Shown here in pieces: positions 36,748 to 45,850 of a stretch of DNA of 54,016 bases. The notes under the pieces were generated by a model that worked only from the letters and a program-made list of their open reading frames with translations, was not told where the DNA came from and ran no database searches. The position numbers and the translations under genes were made by a program. Source of the DNA: Francisella sp. SYW-9. GTDB taxonomy: Bacteria > Pseudomonadota > Gammaproteobacteria > Francisellales > Francisellaceae. Location of the stretch: positions 1-54,016 of the forward strand of contig NZ_VXKQ01000033.1 of the NCBI RefSeq assembly GCF_008711465.1. The letters run 5' to 3'. The stretch's first letter is position 1. Each line of letters starts with the position of its first letter.

Positions 36748-38214
36748 ATGAAAATTCAAAGTAACATTTTTGAAGTTAAAGAATACAACTTAGGTGGGCA
36801 CAATGAAACTATCGTTGCTGGTGGTCGTCATTTATTTGAAAAACTACCTCAAGCGTTTGAAGGAATCAAACAAATCGGTGTAATTGGTTGGGGATCTCAA
36901 GGTCCAGCCCAAGCGCAAAATTTACGTGATTCTTTGGAAGGAACTGGCATCAAAGTTAAAGTTGGCTTACGTGCTGGCTCAAGCTCAGAAAAAGAAGCTG
37001 AAGCTGTTGGTTTTACTAAAGAAAATGGTACTTTAGGTGAAATGTTTGATGTTATTAAAGAATCAGATATGGCTTTAATATTGATATCAGACGGAGCTCA
37101 AGCTAAACTTTATGACAAGATTATATCTGCTGTTAAGCCAGGAGCTACTTTAGGATTTTCACACGGTTTCTTAATTGGCTTTGTTCAAAGTATTAATCAT
37201 AAAATTAGAGATGATATAAATATTATCGCAATGTGCCCTAAAGGTATGGGGCCTTCTGTTCGTCGTTTATATGAGCAAGGTAAAACAATAAACGGTGCAG
37301 GTATCAATAGTAGTATTGGTGTTTACCAAGACGCTAATGGTAAAGCAACAGAGCAAGCTCTAGGTTGGGCTATTGCTTGTGGTGCGCCATTTGTATTCCC
37401 TACAACTATGGAAATGGAATATCGCTCTGACATCTTTGGAGAAAGAGGCGTATTGCTTGGTGGGGTTCATGGAATTATTGAAACTTTATACAAATATTTC
37501 ACAGAAGATGGAATGGACAAAGAAGAAGCTTTCCGACGTACTGCTGAAGCAATCACAGGTCCTATATCTAAAATCATCTCTACTCAAGGTATGAAAAAAG
37601 TATATGAAAACCTAAATGCTGAAGACAGACAAAAATTTGAAAATGCATACAACGCTGCTTACACGCCTCTTTATGACATTTTAATTGAGTGTTATGAAGA
37701 TGTAGAAAGTGGTGATGAAATCCGTTCAGTTATTAGGGCCAACGCTCGCCATAATCGTCTACCAATGGGTAAAATTGACAATACAGAGCTATGGGAAGTT
37801 GGTAAAAAGGTAAGAGCTGAGCGTGATCAACATGAGACGCCTATTGATCCGATTACAGCAGGTATATATATTGCCTGTATGATAGCTCAAACCGATATCT
37901 TAGTGGAAAAAGGACACTTATATTCTGAGATCGTCAATGAATCTATTATCGAAGCTGTAGATTCACTAAACCCGTATATGCATTTTAAAGGTGTATCACA
38001 TATGGTTGATAACTGTTCAACTACAGCTAGACTTGGTTCACGCAAATGGGCGCCTAGATTTGACTACAACTTAATGCAGCAAACTATCCCATGCATAAAC
38101 ACTAAAGCAGGTGCAGATGCTCCTTTTGAGAAATTTGCTAACCATCCAGTTCATGAAGCTTTAGCTGTTTGTTCAACTTTACGCCCATCTGTGGATATAA
38201 GTGTTGTAGAATAA
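36748..38214 (+). CDS. ilvC: Ketol-acid reductoisomerase, class II (long form)
   Basis: This 488-residue enzyme catalyses the isomerisation and NADPH-dependent reduction of acetolactate or acetohydroxybutyrate in valine, leucine and isoleucine synthesis. The Rossmann motif is IGVIGWGSQGPAQAQNLRDS (about 41-60). The length, with a duplicated knotted C-terminal domain, is that of the E. coli type rather than the 330-residue class I. Metal-binding Asp/Glu appear in YRSDIFGERGVLLGG. The GGAGAAAT ribosome site is good. The gene is separate from any ilvD/B/H genes in this window. A MazG-like gene follows 32 bp downstream. Confidence 0.96.
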   Translation: MKIQSNIFEVKEYNLGGHNETIVAGGRHLFEKLPQAFEGIKQIGVIGWGSQGPAQAQNLRDSLEGTGIKVKVGLRAGSSSEKEAEAVGFTKENGTLGEMFDVIKESDMALILISDGAQAKLYDKIISAVKPGATLGFSHGFLIGFVQSINHKIRDDINIIAMCPKGMGPSVRRLYEQGKTINGAGINSSIGVYQDANGKATEQALGWAIACGAPFVFPTTMEMEYRSDIFGERGVLLGGVHGIIETLYKYFTEDGMDKEEAFRRTAEAITGPISKIISTQGMKKVYENLNAEDRQKFENAYNAAYTPLYDILIECYEDVESGDEIRSVIRANARHNRLPMGKIDNTELWEVGKKVRAERDQHETPIDPITAGIYIACMIAQTDILVEKGHLYSEIVNESIIEAVDSLNPYMHFKGVSHMVDNCSTTARLGSRKWAPRFDYNLMQQTIPCINTKAGADAPFEKFANHPVHEALAVCSTLRPSVDISVVE

Positions 38215-38246
38215 ATAGTAGTATAAAATCCAATTCCTAAAATCTC

Positions 38247-38576
38247 ATGCAAATTAAAGAAGCTCAACAAACCATAGAAAAGCTTTTTAAAAATATTTCT
38301 CATCCAAGATTAGCTAGCTTTATCGCTCTAACTGAAGAAGTTGGTGAACTAGCTAATGAAATTATGCAAAAAGAAATCTATGAAGAAGCTTCTGATAATG
38401 AAAAGATCAAATCAGAACTAACTGATGTATTAGTTTGTGTCCTTGAAATTGCAAATCTATACAATATCGATCTTGAGCAAGAATTTAAAAACAAAATACA
38501 AAGTCTAGAACCACGAGTTAAGCAATGGCAAAGCGCTAGCAAACTACTTAAATCTAAAAGAGAAAAACTAGATTAA
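38247..38576 (+). CDS. MazG-like nucleotide pyrophosphohydrolase
   Basis: This 109-residue all-alpha protein has the MazG/iMazG metal-binding signature: EEVGELANEI (about 31-40) and SELTDVLVCVLEIA (about 55-68), i.e. ExxE followed by ExxD. Such proteins hydrolyse non-canonical or surplus NTPs to NMP and pyrophosphate. It lies 32 bp after ilvC on the same strand and may be co-transcribed with it. Confidence 0.8.
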   Translation: MQIKEAQQTIEKLFKNISHPRLASFIALTEEVGELANEIMQKEIYEEASDNEKIKSELTDVLVCVLEIANLYNIDLEQEFKNKIQSLEPRVKQWQSASKLLKSKREKLD

Positions 38577-38756
38577 ATATAGCCTTTATAGTTTATGTAT
38601 TATTATTTTATATCTAGCTATATCTTTTATAATATTTTTGTACTACACTAGGAGTGTAAGGATAGAAAATTTTCAAGAGTTTAATTTTCATTATATTAAT
38701 TTCAGTTTTTGCTTAATCACATAAATTGTCATTTCATATAGTCCATACATAAATTA

Positions 38757-38774
38757 ATAGCCTTAAGTGGCTAT
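38757..38774 (+). promoter_or_regulatory. Hairpin in the leader of the cold shock gene
   Basis: ATAGCC and GGCTAT form a perfect 6-bp stem with a 6-nt loop TTAAGT, 36 bp before the csp ATG. The leader from the previous stop is over 200 bp and AT-rich. Cold shock mRNAs often carry structured 5' leaders, so a thermo-responsive role is plausible; nothing more can be read here. Confidence 0.4.
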
Positions 38775-38810
38775 AGAGAACTAACCAAATAAAATTAAAG
38801 AGAATTAGAA

Positions 38811-39014
38811 ATGGATAATAAATCACAAGGTACAGTAAAATTTTTCAATGACCAAAAAGGATTTGGTTTTATAACTCCTGAAAATGGCGGTAAAGATGTA
38901 TTTGTACATATATCAAAGTTAGATGGTGAAACATTAGCTGAAGGTCAACAAGTAAGTTTTGAAACTCAAGAAGGTAGAAAAGGCCCTGAAGCTATAAATA
39001 TCGAGGTACTATAA
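38811..39014 (+). CDS. cspA: Cold shock protein (CspA family)
   Basis: This 67-residue OB-fold RNA chaperone has RNP1 KGFGFITPE and RNP2 VFVHIS, and the start [15 protein letters not shown] is typical. It melts mRNA secondary structure at low temperature or as a general RNA chaperone. Its stop codon overlaps the rpsU start by one base (TAATG), so the two proteins are translationally coupled. An AAAGAGA ribosome site precedes the ATG. Confidence 0.93.
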   Translation: MDNKSQGTVKFFNDQKGFGFITPENGGKDVFVHISKLDGETLAEGQQVSFETQEGRKGPEAINIEVL

Positions 39015-39211
39015 TGCCAAGTATTAGAGTAGATGAGCGTAAACCTTTTGATATTAGTTTAAGAAACTTCAAGCGTGCTTGCGAAAAAGCTGGAATCAAG
39101 CAAGAGCTTAGAGATAGACAGCATTATGTTAAGCCAACTGAAAAAAGAAAAATTGCTAAAAGAGCTGCTGTGAAAAGAGCTAGAATTGCTCAAAGAAGAG
39201 CTTTTAGTTAA
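39014..39211 (+). CDS. rpsU: 30S ribosomal protein bS21
   Basis: This 65-residue, highly basic protein is typical of bS21: [25 protein letters not shown], a basic centre, and a C-terminus [16 protein letters not shown]. It binds 16S rRNA near the anti-Shine-Dalgarno and affects initiation. Francisella is known to encode several bS21 paralogues that tune translation. This copy is not in the common rpsU-dnaG-rpoD context but overlaps cspA by one base. Confidence 0.93.
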   Translation: MPSIRVDERKPFDISLRNFKRACEKAGIKQELRDRQHYVKPTEKRKIAKRAAVKRARIAQRRAFS

Positions 39212-39310
39212 TTAATTTCTTATTCAAATTTTTCTTAAAAATTCATTTTATATTTCAAATATATTAAATAACTTACTATATTAGGCAAATACCTTTTATA
39301 GCCCAAGATT

Positions 39311-39727
39311 TTATATAATTCTTTTATCAAATTTTTGTATAACCCATAATGGGCCTATTAGTAAAAATTGAATATCTTTTAAGAACGATGGTTTTTTACC
39401 TTCTAAATGATGACCATAGAACTGTAAAGCCCAACCAATGACAAATATAAGAAGAGAAATCAATAAAATATCTGGAATAAGAATAGCTACACCAAGCATT
39501 ACTAGACTTGCTACTAACATAATCCAGGCATATCTAAACGATAATGAGAAATAAAAACATAATGCTAGAACTATCAAAATCAATGTTAGCCAAAGACTTA
39601 TCGAATATAGTATTCCAATAATTGAAAAAGTAATTGCTGGAACACAAATAGTGTGAATCTTCTGATTAATAGCATTTTTGTGACTCAATGAGTATTCATA
39701 TAGCCAACTTTGTAAATCACGTCGCAT
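39311..39727 (-). CDS. Mpo1/YGL010w-like membrane protein (DUF962)
   Basis: This 138-residue protein has three or four helices. Family-conserved histidines are visible: YSLSHKNAINQKIHTICVPA (His16 and His25) and WALQFYGHHLEGKKPSFLKD (His105-His106). The yeast member Mpo1 is an Fe-dependent dioxygenase that shortens 2-hydroxy fatty acids, so a lipid-related role is possible. It is convergent with rpsU, about 100 bp away. Confidence 0.8.
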   Translation of the reverse strand: MRRDLQSWLYEYSLSHKNAINQKIHTICVPAITFSIIGILYSISLWLTLILIVLALCFYFSLSFRYAWIMLVASLVMLGVAILIPDILLISLLIFVIGWALQFYGHHLEGKKPSFLKDIQFLLIGPLWVIQKFDKRII

Positions 39728-39810
39728 AAGTAATTATTTTAATAATAGCATTATTAAAAGTTTACATTAAAAATAATCTTTTAAAATAGCAAGTTTGTTA
39801 CTTTATATAT

Positions 39811-40341
39811 TTAAAGGTCTAACAAACATTTTTCTTTTGTTAGCTTAAAAACTAACCTATTATGTAGACTATCCTTCCTATACAAACTCGCTCCTAGCTT
39901 TTCTACAGCTTTCTGTGAACGGAAATTCTCAACCCAAATATCAAAAAATACAGTCTTAATAAAATTAAAGGCATAGCTAAGCATTAACTTTTTGACTTTC
40001 TTATTTAATTCAGTTCCCCAATATTTTTTTGCATAAAACGTATAGCCTATCTTTATTGATGATGTAACAGAGTCATACTCATAATATCTTGTAGAACCGA
40101 CTAATTCATCTTTATAGTAGATCAAATAACAATTTTGAGGATTATTTATTCCACTATCAAAAAACTTCTTAAACACTTCCTTTTTATATCTTTGCTTATC
40201 ATCATGCTGATCCCAAATTTCAGGATCACTAGCCACACTAAATAACTTATCAAAGTCATCATTGTTCATTACTTTAAAACAAACATCTTCACTAAATAAA
40301 GATTTATTAAAGTCCATAGATTTTGTAACTTTTTTATACAT
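39811..40341 (-). CDS. GNAT family N-acetyltransferase (RimJ-like)
   Basis: This 176-residue protein matches the RimJ/RimL-type GNAT pattern: KVMNNDDFDKLFSVASDP at the start, YYKDELVGSTRYYEYD (strand 4 region), IGYTFYAKKYWGTELNKKVKKLML (the acetyl-CoA-binding loop and helix, here a variant of YWGxGxA), and IWVENFRSQKAVEKLGASL near the C-terminus. The substrate is unknown. The start may instead be the ATG eight codons later; neither has a strong ribosome site. Confidence 0.78.
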   Translation of the reverse strand: MYKKVTKSMDFNKSLFSEDVCFKVMNNDDFDKLFSVASDPEIWDQHDDKQRYKKEVFKKFFDSGINNPQNCYLIYYKDELVGSTRYYEYDSVTSSIKIGYTFYAKKYWGTELNKKVKKLMLSYAFNFIKTVFFDIWVENFRSQKAVEKLGASLYRKDSLHNRLVFKLTKEKCLLDL

Positions 40342-40461
40342 TTTATTATTAAATCATATAGTATGAAGTTTTGATACTTTATTCTGCAAATAGCTAACTC
40401 CTCCATAAAGAATTTCTCATTTCTAGGTATCACAAATTAAGTTATCTTTTATAATTAAGTA

Positions 40462-41436
40462 CTATGATGCTAATAATGCATTTACGACTGTAGTATTTCT
40501 TCCTTCCCTCAAATTTGAATATGTCCCAGAGTTGGCATAATCAACATTATAGTTCCATACAAATATTCCTTTCAAATTCTTCTTATTAGCATATGCTATT
40601 ACACCATTTATAAACCTATCATCTATATTCGATTTATCTTCTGCTTCTCCGACTTCAATACCTATATTAAGCTTACTAAATGGAACACCTAGTTTGTTAT
40701 ATGATAATACAGAATTTTTTGTATAAATAAGTGCTTGCTTGCTACCAACTTTTGGCCAAGAATATGACATAACATTATAGTAATCTATATATTGAGAAAT
40801 GCGATAATTTCCAGAGAAAAACCATCTTGCTGTTCCCCATGAACAACTTGAGTTTTTAAGCCATAAACACATTCTATTATTAGAATTAATCGAAGCACCA
40901 CATGCTCCTGTATGCGGTAAATCAATAGATATTAGTTTACCTTGCTTTCTTAAATTATTACTTAAATCTGATATAAATATCTGGAAATTTGATTTAAATA
41001 CTGGAGAAGAATTAGGAACATCTACATCTACATCAATACCTACAACTCCTGTCTGCTTTACAATATTTGACAATGAATCAACGATTGTTTTAATATTAGC
41101 ATTACTTTGATTAAAATATTTCCACCCTTTACTATTTGTAGATCCTCCAAAAGATAACATAAACTTATTTGCTGGCTTACCGCTCTGTAATATATAATCT
41201 TTGACTTTAGCAATACTCAAAGCTACTCCACCAGGAGCTCCCCAATATAAGGAAGCTCCTATATTTGTTACAAAAGCTATATTACTAACCGAAGTTAAAG
41301 TAGAATAAGGTTTTTCTTTTAGTATTGACGCTCCACTACCCCAGTTTATTACAAAACCTGATATCTTGTTAGAATCATATGCTGCCGTTGCTGAACTTAC
41401 TATTAGAAAGCTTAGCGATAGCCAGATGTATTTCAT
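40462..41436 (-). CDS. Secreted GH18 chitinase-like protein with substituted catalytic Glu
   Basis: This 324-residue protein has a signal peptide (about 1-19, SSATAAY). GH18 motifs are in order: strand 1 ISGFVINWG, MLSFGGSTNS (SxGG, 93-102), the catalytic block GIDVDVDVP (133-141), YNVMSYSW, and the last strand GIFVWNYNVDYA. In active GH18 enzymes the block is DGxDxDxE. Here the first Asp is Val132 and the catalytic acid position is Asp139 instead of Glu. The enzyme may be weak, altered in specificity, or a chitin-binding pseudoenzyme. No carbohydrate-binding module is present. It is a single gene. Confidence 0.8.
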   Translation of the reverse strand: MKYIWLSLSFLIVSSATAAYDSNKISGFVINWGSGASILKEKPYSTLTSVSNIAFVTNIGASLYWGAPGGVALSIAKVKDYILQSGKPANKFMLSFGGSTNSKGWKYFNQSNANIKTIVDSLSNIVKQTGVVGIDVDVDVPNSSPVFKSNFQIFISDLSNNLRKQGKLISIDLPHTGACGASINSNNRMCLWLKNSSCSWGTARWFFSGNYRISQYIDYYNVMSYSWPKVGSKQALIYTKNSVLSYNKLGVPFSKLNIGIEVGEAEDKSNIDDRFINGVIAYANKKNLKGIFVWNYNVDYANSGTYSNLREGRNTTVVNALLAS

Positions 41437-41550
41437 ATAGGAAATAACTATATTCCTTACTATTAAAATACTTTTAATTCTATAGCAATACTTTACTTAG
41501 CTATAGCTATTCATTGCAGCTTTTTTCTTTAAAGTATTTAATTATTTGTA

Positions 41551-43392
41551 CTACTCAACAGTTACAGATTTAGCTAAATTTCTAGGTTGATCAACATCTG
41601 TGCCTTTAATTATTGCAACATGATATGAAAGAAGCTGAAGAGGTATTGTAAATACTATTGGTGCACTAAAATCATGACCACCATCTAACTCCAGTACAAT
41701 ACTATTATCAAAATTAACTCTATCCTTAATTGCTTTATCAACAAAGAGGATTAATTTACCACCTCTTGCATGAACTTCTTGAAGATTTGAAAGAGTTTTA
41801 TCTAATAAGCCATCATTAGGTACTACTGCTACTATTGGCATATTTTTATCAACTAATGCTAATGGACCATGCTTTAACTCTCCAGATGGATAAGCTTCTG
41901 CATGTATATAAGAGATCTCTTTGAGTTTTAAAGCTCCTTCGACAGCTATAGGGAAATACAATCCCCTTCCAAGAAATATTGTATGCTCTTTATCTGAGAA
42001 GTACTCACTTATTTCATCTATCTCAGGATCAAGCTTTAAAGCACCCATAACTAAAGCTCGAGTATTTTTTAGCTCTTGTGTATATTTTGCAATCTCTATA
42101 TCTGTTAAACTCTTTCTAAGCTTAGCCATTGCTAATGTAAAGATTGCTAAAGCTATTAGCTGAGTAGTAAATGCTTTGGTAGATGCGACACCTATCTCAA
42201 CGCCTGCTTTTGTCATAAATGCAATATCAGACTCTCTCACTAATGAGCTATTGGGTACATTACATATACACATACTTCCAGCATAACCTTGATTTTTACT
42301 CTTTCTGAGAGATTCTAAAGTATCCGCTGTCTCACCTGACTGAGATATACTCACAAATAAAGAACCATCTACAACAACATTATCTCGATATCTAAGCTCA
42401 CTTGCAATCTCAACACTACAAGGTATCTTTGCATACTTTTCTATCCAGTATTTAGCTGTCATACCAGCATTATAACTTGTACCACATGCAACTATACAGA
42501 TATGCCTAGTTTTCTCGAATAACTCTTTTGCTCTATTATCAAAATTCTCTAAGCTAATTTCATTATCATCTTTTAATGATGCTAAAATTGTGTTTGAAAT
42601 AGCTTCAGGCTGCTCATATATCTCTTTAAGCATATAATGCTTATAACCATCTTTTGATGCACTAGAAGTTGAATAATTATACTCTTCAACTTCAAGATTT
42701 TTTGAAATTCCTTGAGCATCAAAAACTTCAACACCATCCTTAGAGACTATCGCAATATCACCTTCGTCAAGATAAGAAAACTTATTTGTCACTGGTAATA
42801 AAGATAAAGCATCTGATGATACAAAATTTTCATCAATACCTACACCTATAACTAAAGGTGATCCAGAGCGCACCGCTATAATCTTATCAGGAAAGTTTTG
42901 TGATATGATTGCTAAAGCATAAGCACCTTTTAATAAGGCTATAATACGCTTAATATTTTCTATAACTGATTCTTGAGTATTCCACTCTCTATCTAATAAG
43001 TGAGCAACAACCTCGGTATCAGTATCTGACTTAAACTCATAGTTATCAGCTATTAATGATTTCTTAAGTTCAGAAAAGTTTTCTATAACACCATTATGTA
43101 CTATACAAAAACTCTCTGATGTATGAGGGTGAGAATTTTCTTTTGACGGTTTACCATGAGTTGCCCATCTAGTATGTGCTATACCTATATTCCCCTTAAA
43201 CTCAGGCAAAGCTCTTACTGATTTTTCAAGCTCAATAACTTTACCAACTTCCTTACATATATCTATATTTTTCTGATTATCAATTACCGCCAAACCTGCT
43301 GAATCATAGCCTCTATACTCAAGCTTTTTTAGACCTTCAATTAAAATATTTGTAACATTTCTCGTTGAATTTGCACCAACTATTCCACACAT
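41551..43392 (-). CDS. glmS: Glutamine-fructose-6-phosphate aminotransferase
   Basis: This 613-residue enzyme makes glucosamine-6-phosphate, the first step to UDP-GlcNAc. Cys2 of MCGIVGANSTRN is the glutaminase nucleophile, and TRWATHGKPSKENSHPH follows as in the glutaminase domain. Two SIS domains follow (CGTSYNAGMTAKYW and GRGLYFPIAVEGALKLKEIS), and the C-terminus DQPRNLAKSVTVE is the ammonia-channel tail. The gene is last in the operon with glmU, 21 bp downstream of it. No ribozyme-like leader is seen. Confidence 0.97.
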   Translation of the reverse strand: MCGIVGANSTRNVTNILIEGLKKLEYRGYDSAGLAVIDNQKNIDICKEVGKVIELEKSVRALPEFKGNIGIAHTRWATHGKPSKENSHPHTSESFCIVHNGVIENFSELKKSLIADNYEFKSDTDTEVVAHLLDREWNTQESVIENIKRIIALLKGAYALAIISQNFPDKIIAVRSGSPLVIGVGIDENFVSSDALSLLPVTNKFSYLDEGDIAIVSKDGVEVFDAQGISKNLEVEEYNYSTSSASKDGYKHYMLKEIYEQPEAISNTILASLKDDNEISLENFDNRAKELFEKTRHICIVACGTSYNAGMTAKYWIEKYAKIPCSVEIASELRYRDNVVVDGSLFVSISQSGETADTLESLRKSKNQGYAGSMCICNVPNSSLVRESDIAFMTKAGVEIGVASTKAFTTQLIALAIFTLAMAKLRKSLTDIEIAKYTQELKNTRALVMGALKLDPEIDEISEYFSDKEHTIFLGRGLYFPIAVEGALKLKEISYIHAEAYPSGELKHGPLALVDKNMPIVAVVPNDGLLDKTLSNLQEVHARGGKLILFVDKAIKDRVNFDNSIVLELDGGHDFSAPIVFTIPLQLLSYHVAIIKGTDVDQPRNLAKSVTVE

Positions 43393-43413
43393 AATAAAAT
43401 CCTATTAACTATA

Positions 43414-44781
43414 TTACTTATCAGTTTTCTTTACAGGTCTTTCCCAACTATCAATATGTCGTTGCCTAGCTCGTGATATTGCTAAATTATCAGCAGGTAC
43501 ATCTTTTGCTATTGTAGATCCTGCTCCGACAGTAGCACCTTGACCTATACTTACAGGAGCAACTAATTGAGAATCCGAACCAATAAATGCATAGTCTTCA
43601 ATTATAGTTTTGTGTTTATTTACACCATCATAGTTACAAGTAATTACCCCAGCACCTATATTACAATTCGAGCCAATTTCACTATCACCAAGATAAGTTA
43701 AATGAGATGCTTTTGAGCCCTTACCAAGAACAGTTTTCTTTGTCTCAACGAAATTCCCAATTACAGCTTCTTCTTTTATATCACAGTCTGGTCTAACTCT
43801 AGCAAATGGACCAACAATAGCTCCCTTTCTTACAATAGAACCATCAACCATACTATTTGACTTAATTTTAACATTATCTTCTATAATACAATCCTTTAAG
43901 ATACAGTTCGCTCCAATAACAACATTATCACCAAGCTTTACATTACCTTTAATAATTACATTAACATCAAGCCAGCAATCTTTACCCACATTTAAGTGAC
44001 CTCTTACATCAAACCTATTTGGATCAGCAATACTAACACCTTTAGCCATAATTCTATCAGCTATAGTTCTTTGCCAAGTTCTCTCAAGATCTGCAAGCTG
44101 CTGTCTATCATTGACACCAAGTATTTCAAACTCATAAATTGGATGAGTTACATTTATAGATAAACGATCATTCTTAGCAAATGTAACAATATCTGTTAAA
44201 TAATATTCTTTTTGAGCATTATTAGCTTCTAGATTAGGTAACCATTTTTCTAAGAGATTTTTATGAGCACAATAAATACCTGTGTTTATTTCTTTTATCT
44301 GACGCTGTACATCATTTGCATCTTTTTCTTCAACAATCTCTGATACTGATCCAAATCTATCTCTTACAATTCTTCCTAAACCTTTAGGATTATCAACAAA
44401 AGCAGTTAAAACACCTAGGTCATAGTCATGAGTCGTAGATACAAGATTATCTAGAACTTCCGCTGATATTAAAGGAACGTCTCCGTATAAAATTAAAACT
44501 TTCTGACTTTTTAAATGTGGTAGCGTTTGTAATACAGCATGCCCAGTCCCTAGTTGCTCTTCTTGGTAGACAAATGTTATACCTCTACCATCTAAAACAT
44601 TCTCAACCTGCTCTTTTAAATGTCCTGTTACAACAACGATATTATCGGGATTCAATTTTTCTACAGACTCGACAACATGGGTGATAAGAGGTTTACCTGC
44701 AAGTGTTTGTAAAACCTTCGGTTTATTTGAGTTCATTCTAGAACCCTTGCCTGCTGCTAAAATTACAACTGATAAATCCAT
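43414..44781 (-). CDS. glmU: Bifunctional UDP-GlcNAc pyrophosphorylase / glucosamine-1-phosphate acetyltransferase
   Basis: This 455-residue bifunctional enzyme makes UDP-GlcNAc. The N-terminal uridyltransferase starts with LAAGKGSRMNSNKPKVLQ, and YGDVPLIS carries the metal Asp. The C-terminal left-handed beta-helix shows repeated hexapeptides (IGANCILKDCIIEDN, IGNFVETKK) and the acetyltransferase His/Tyr/Asn region KASHLTYLGDSEIGSNCN. Sequence and length are normal. It is 14 bp downstream of nadM and upstream of glmS, so both steps from fructose-6-phosphate to UDP-GlcNAc are adjacent. Confidence 0.97.
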   Translation of the reverse strand: MDLSVVILAAGKGSRMNSNKPKVLQTLAGKPLITHVVESVEKLNPDNIVVVTGHLKEQVENVLDGRGITFVYQEEQLGTGHAVLQTLPHLKSQKVLILYGDVPLISAEVLDNLVSTTHDYDLGVLTAFVDNPKGLGRIVRDRFGSVSEIVEEKDANDVQRQIKEINTGIYCAHKNLLEKWLPNLEANNAQKEYYLTDIVTFAKNDRLSINVTHPIYEFEILGVNDRQQLADLERTWQRTIADRIMAKGVSIADPNRFDVRGHLNVGKDCWLDVNVIIKGNVKLGDNVVIGANCILKDCIIEDNVKIKSNSMVDGSIVRKGAIVGPFARVRPDCDIKEEAVIGNFVETKKTVLGKGSKASHLTYLGDSEIGSNCNIGAGVITCNYDGVNKHKTIIEDYAFIGSDSQLVAPVSIGQGATVGAGSTIAKDVPADNLAISRARQRHIDSWERPVKKTDK

Positions 44782-44795
44782 AATATAAAAATCTC

Positions 44796-45842
44796 CTACT
44801 TCTTATTTTTATAATAGTTTTCTAGCAAAACTGTGATAATTTGATAGTGATCTTCTAGCATTCTATCATACATACTATTAAGAATTGACCTTATAGGAAT
44901 CCATTTCGCATTTTTTGCATCATCTGCTGCTTTAATATCTGGTAATTTTTGCCATTCCTCAAATACAAATAATCCCACATGGCTAATTGTTCTACCCCGA
45001 ACTGATCGAGATGGGTAATCAAAAACCTTCTCATATCTTTTTGCTATTGCTAACTGCTCAACTGTTAGGTCAATATTTGTTTCTTCAAGCAACTCTCTAA
45101 CAATTGCTTGCGATACCGTCTCTGTATACTCTAAGAAACCTCCTGGTAATGCCCAGAGATTTTTACCTGGAAAACCATTTCTCTGTACTAAAAGTATATG
45201 ATCATTTACTATTACTAAAGCATCTACAGTTACTAGAATTGGTTTATATGGTGCAGACCTCCATGATTTCTTATATTCTATGACATAATTATTCTCTTGT
45301 ACTAAATCATAATATTTTTGTGTTTTCATAAAATCATTAAGAAACTTGTATGTAGCCATATTAGAATTTTCGCTACACATGTAATCAGACTTAATAAGAC
45401 CTTTATAGAATTCTAGCCTAAAATCAGTCGCATTATAGTTTTTATAATTATCAACGGTAATAAATCCCCATTCAGGAAAGCTTTCAAGGTAATAGCTAGA
45501 ATCATCTTTCATATGTCCAACAATAGCTACTGTTTGATCACTTCTAGTATGTTTAGCAACATTACTACGTAAAGCTTCTTCCCACTTTTGCTCTTCATAG
45601 AAAAAATCTGCAAGAGGCTCTATCATAACTCTAGACAAGTCAATACCTGAGATTTTTAGATCCTCCTCAATCATCATTTTTCTTTGATCAAATGAGAAAG
45701 GGTTTTTAATGTTAGGAGCATTGAAAGAACTCCCAACGTTTATAATTATCTTATCACTATTTGAAAGAGCCACTAAAATATTGTGTAAATGTCCTTTATG
45801 GAAAGGCTGAAACCTCCCTATAAATACTGAAATATCATACAT
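44796..45842 (-). CDS. nadM: Bifunctional NMN adenylyltransferase / Nudix hydrolase
   Basis: The 348-residue protein joins an NMN adenylyltransferase (residues 1-180, with GRFQPFHKGHLHN carrying HxGH) to a C-terminal Nudix hydrolase whose box reads GGFLEYTETVSQAIVRELLEE. In F. tularensis NadM acts in the unusual NMN-first route of NAD synthesis together with an NMN synthetase; the Nudix domain is thought to hydrolyse ADP-ribose-type compounds. Start at 45842 gives the typical MYDISVFIGRFQP. It sits between the lipoprotein gene (9 bp upstream) and glmU (14 bp downstream), so cofactor and cell-wall precursor genes share a transcript. Confidence 0.92.
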   Translation of the reverse strand: MYDISVFIGRFQPFHKGHLHNILVALSNSDKIIINVGSSFNAPNIKNPFSFDQRKMMIEEDLKISGIDLSRVMIEPLADFFYEEQKWEEALRSNVAKHTRSDQTVAIVGHMKDDSSYYLESFPEWGFITVDNYKNYNATDFRLEFYKGLIKSDYMCSENSNMATYKFLNDFMKTQKYYDLVQENNYVIEYKKSWRSAPYKPILVTVDALVIVNDHILLVQRNGFPGKNLWALPGGFLEYTETVSQAIVRELLEETNIDLTVEQLAIAKRYEKVFDYPSRSVRGRTISHVGLFVFEEWQKLPDIKAADDAKNAKWIPIRSILNSMYDRMLEDHYQIITVLLENYYKNKK

Positions 45843-45850
45843 TTTATTGC

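Noticed and set aside
39212-39310. Hairpin AATTTTT/AAAAATT after rpsU as terminator
   Set aside because: The stem is all A/T with a 3-nt loop and no real T-run, too weak to call.
41450-41550. glmS downstream region as terminator or glmS ribozyme
   Set aside because: Repeated TAGCTATAGC segments can pair, but no clear stem with a T-run follows the stop. The glmS ribozyme is a Firmicutes feature located upstream of the gene, and nothing like it is seen.
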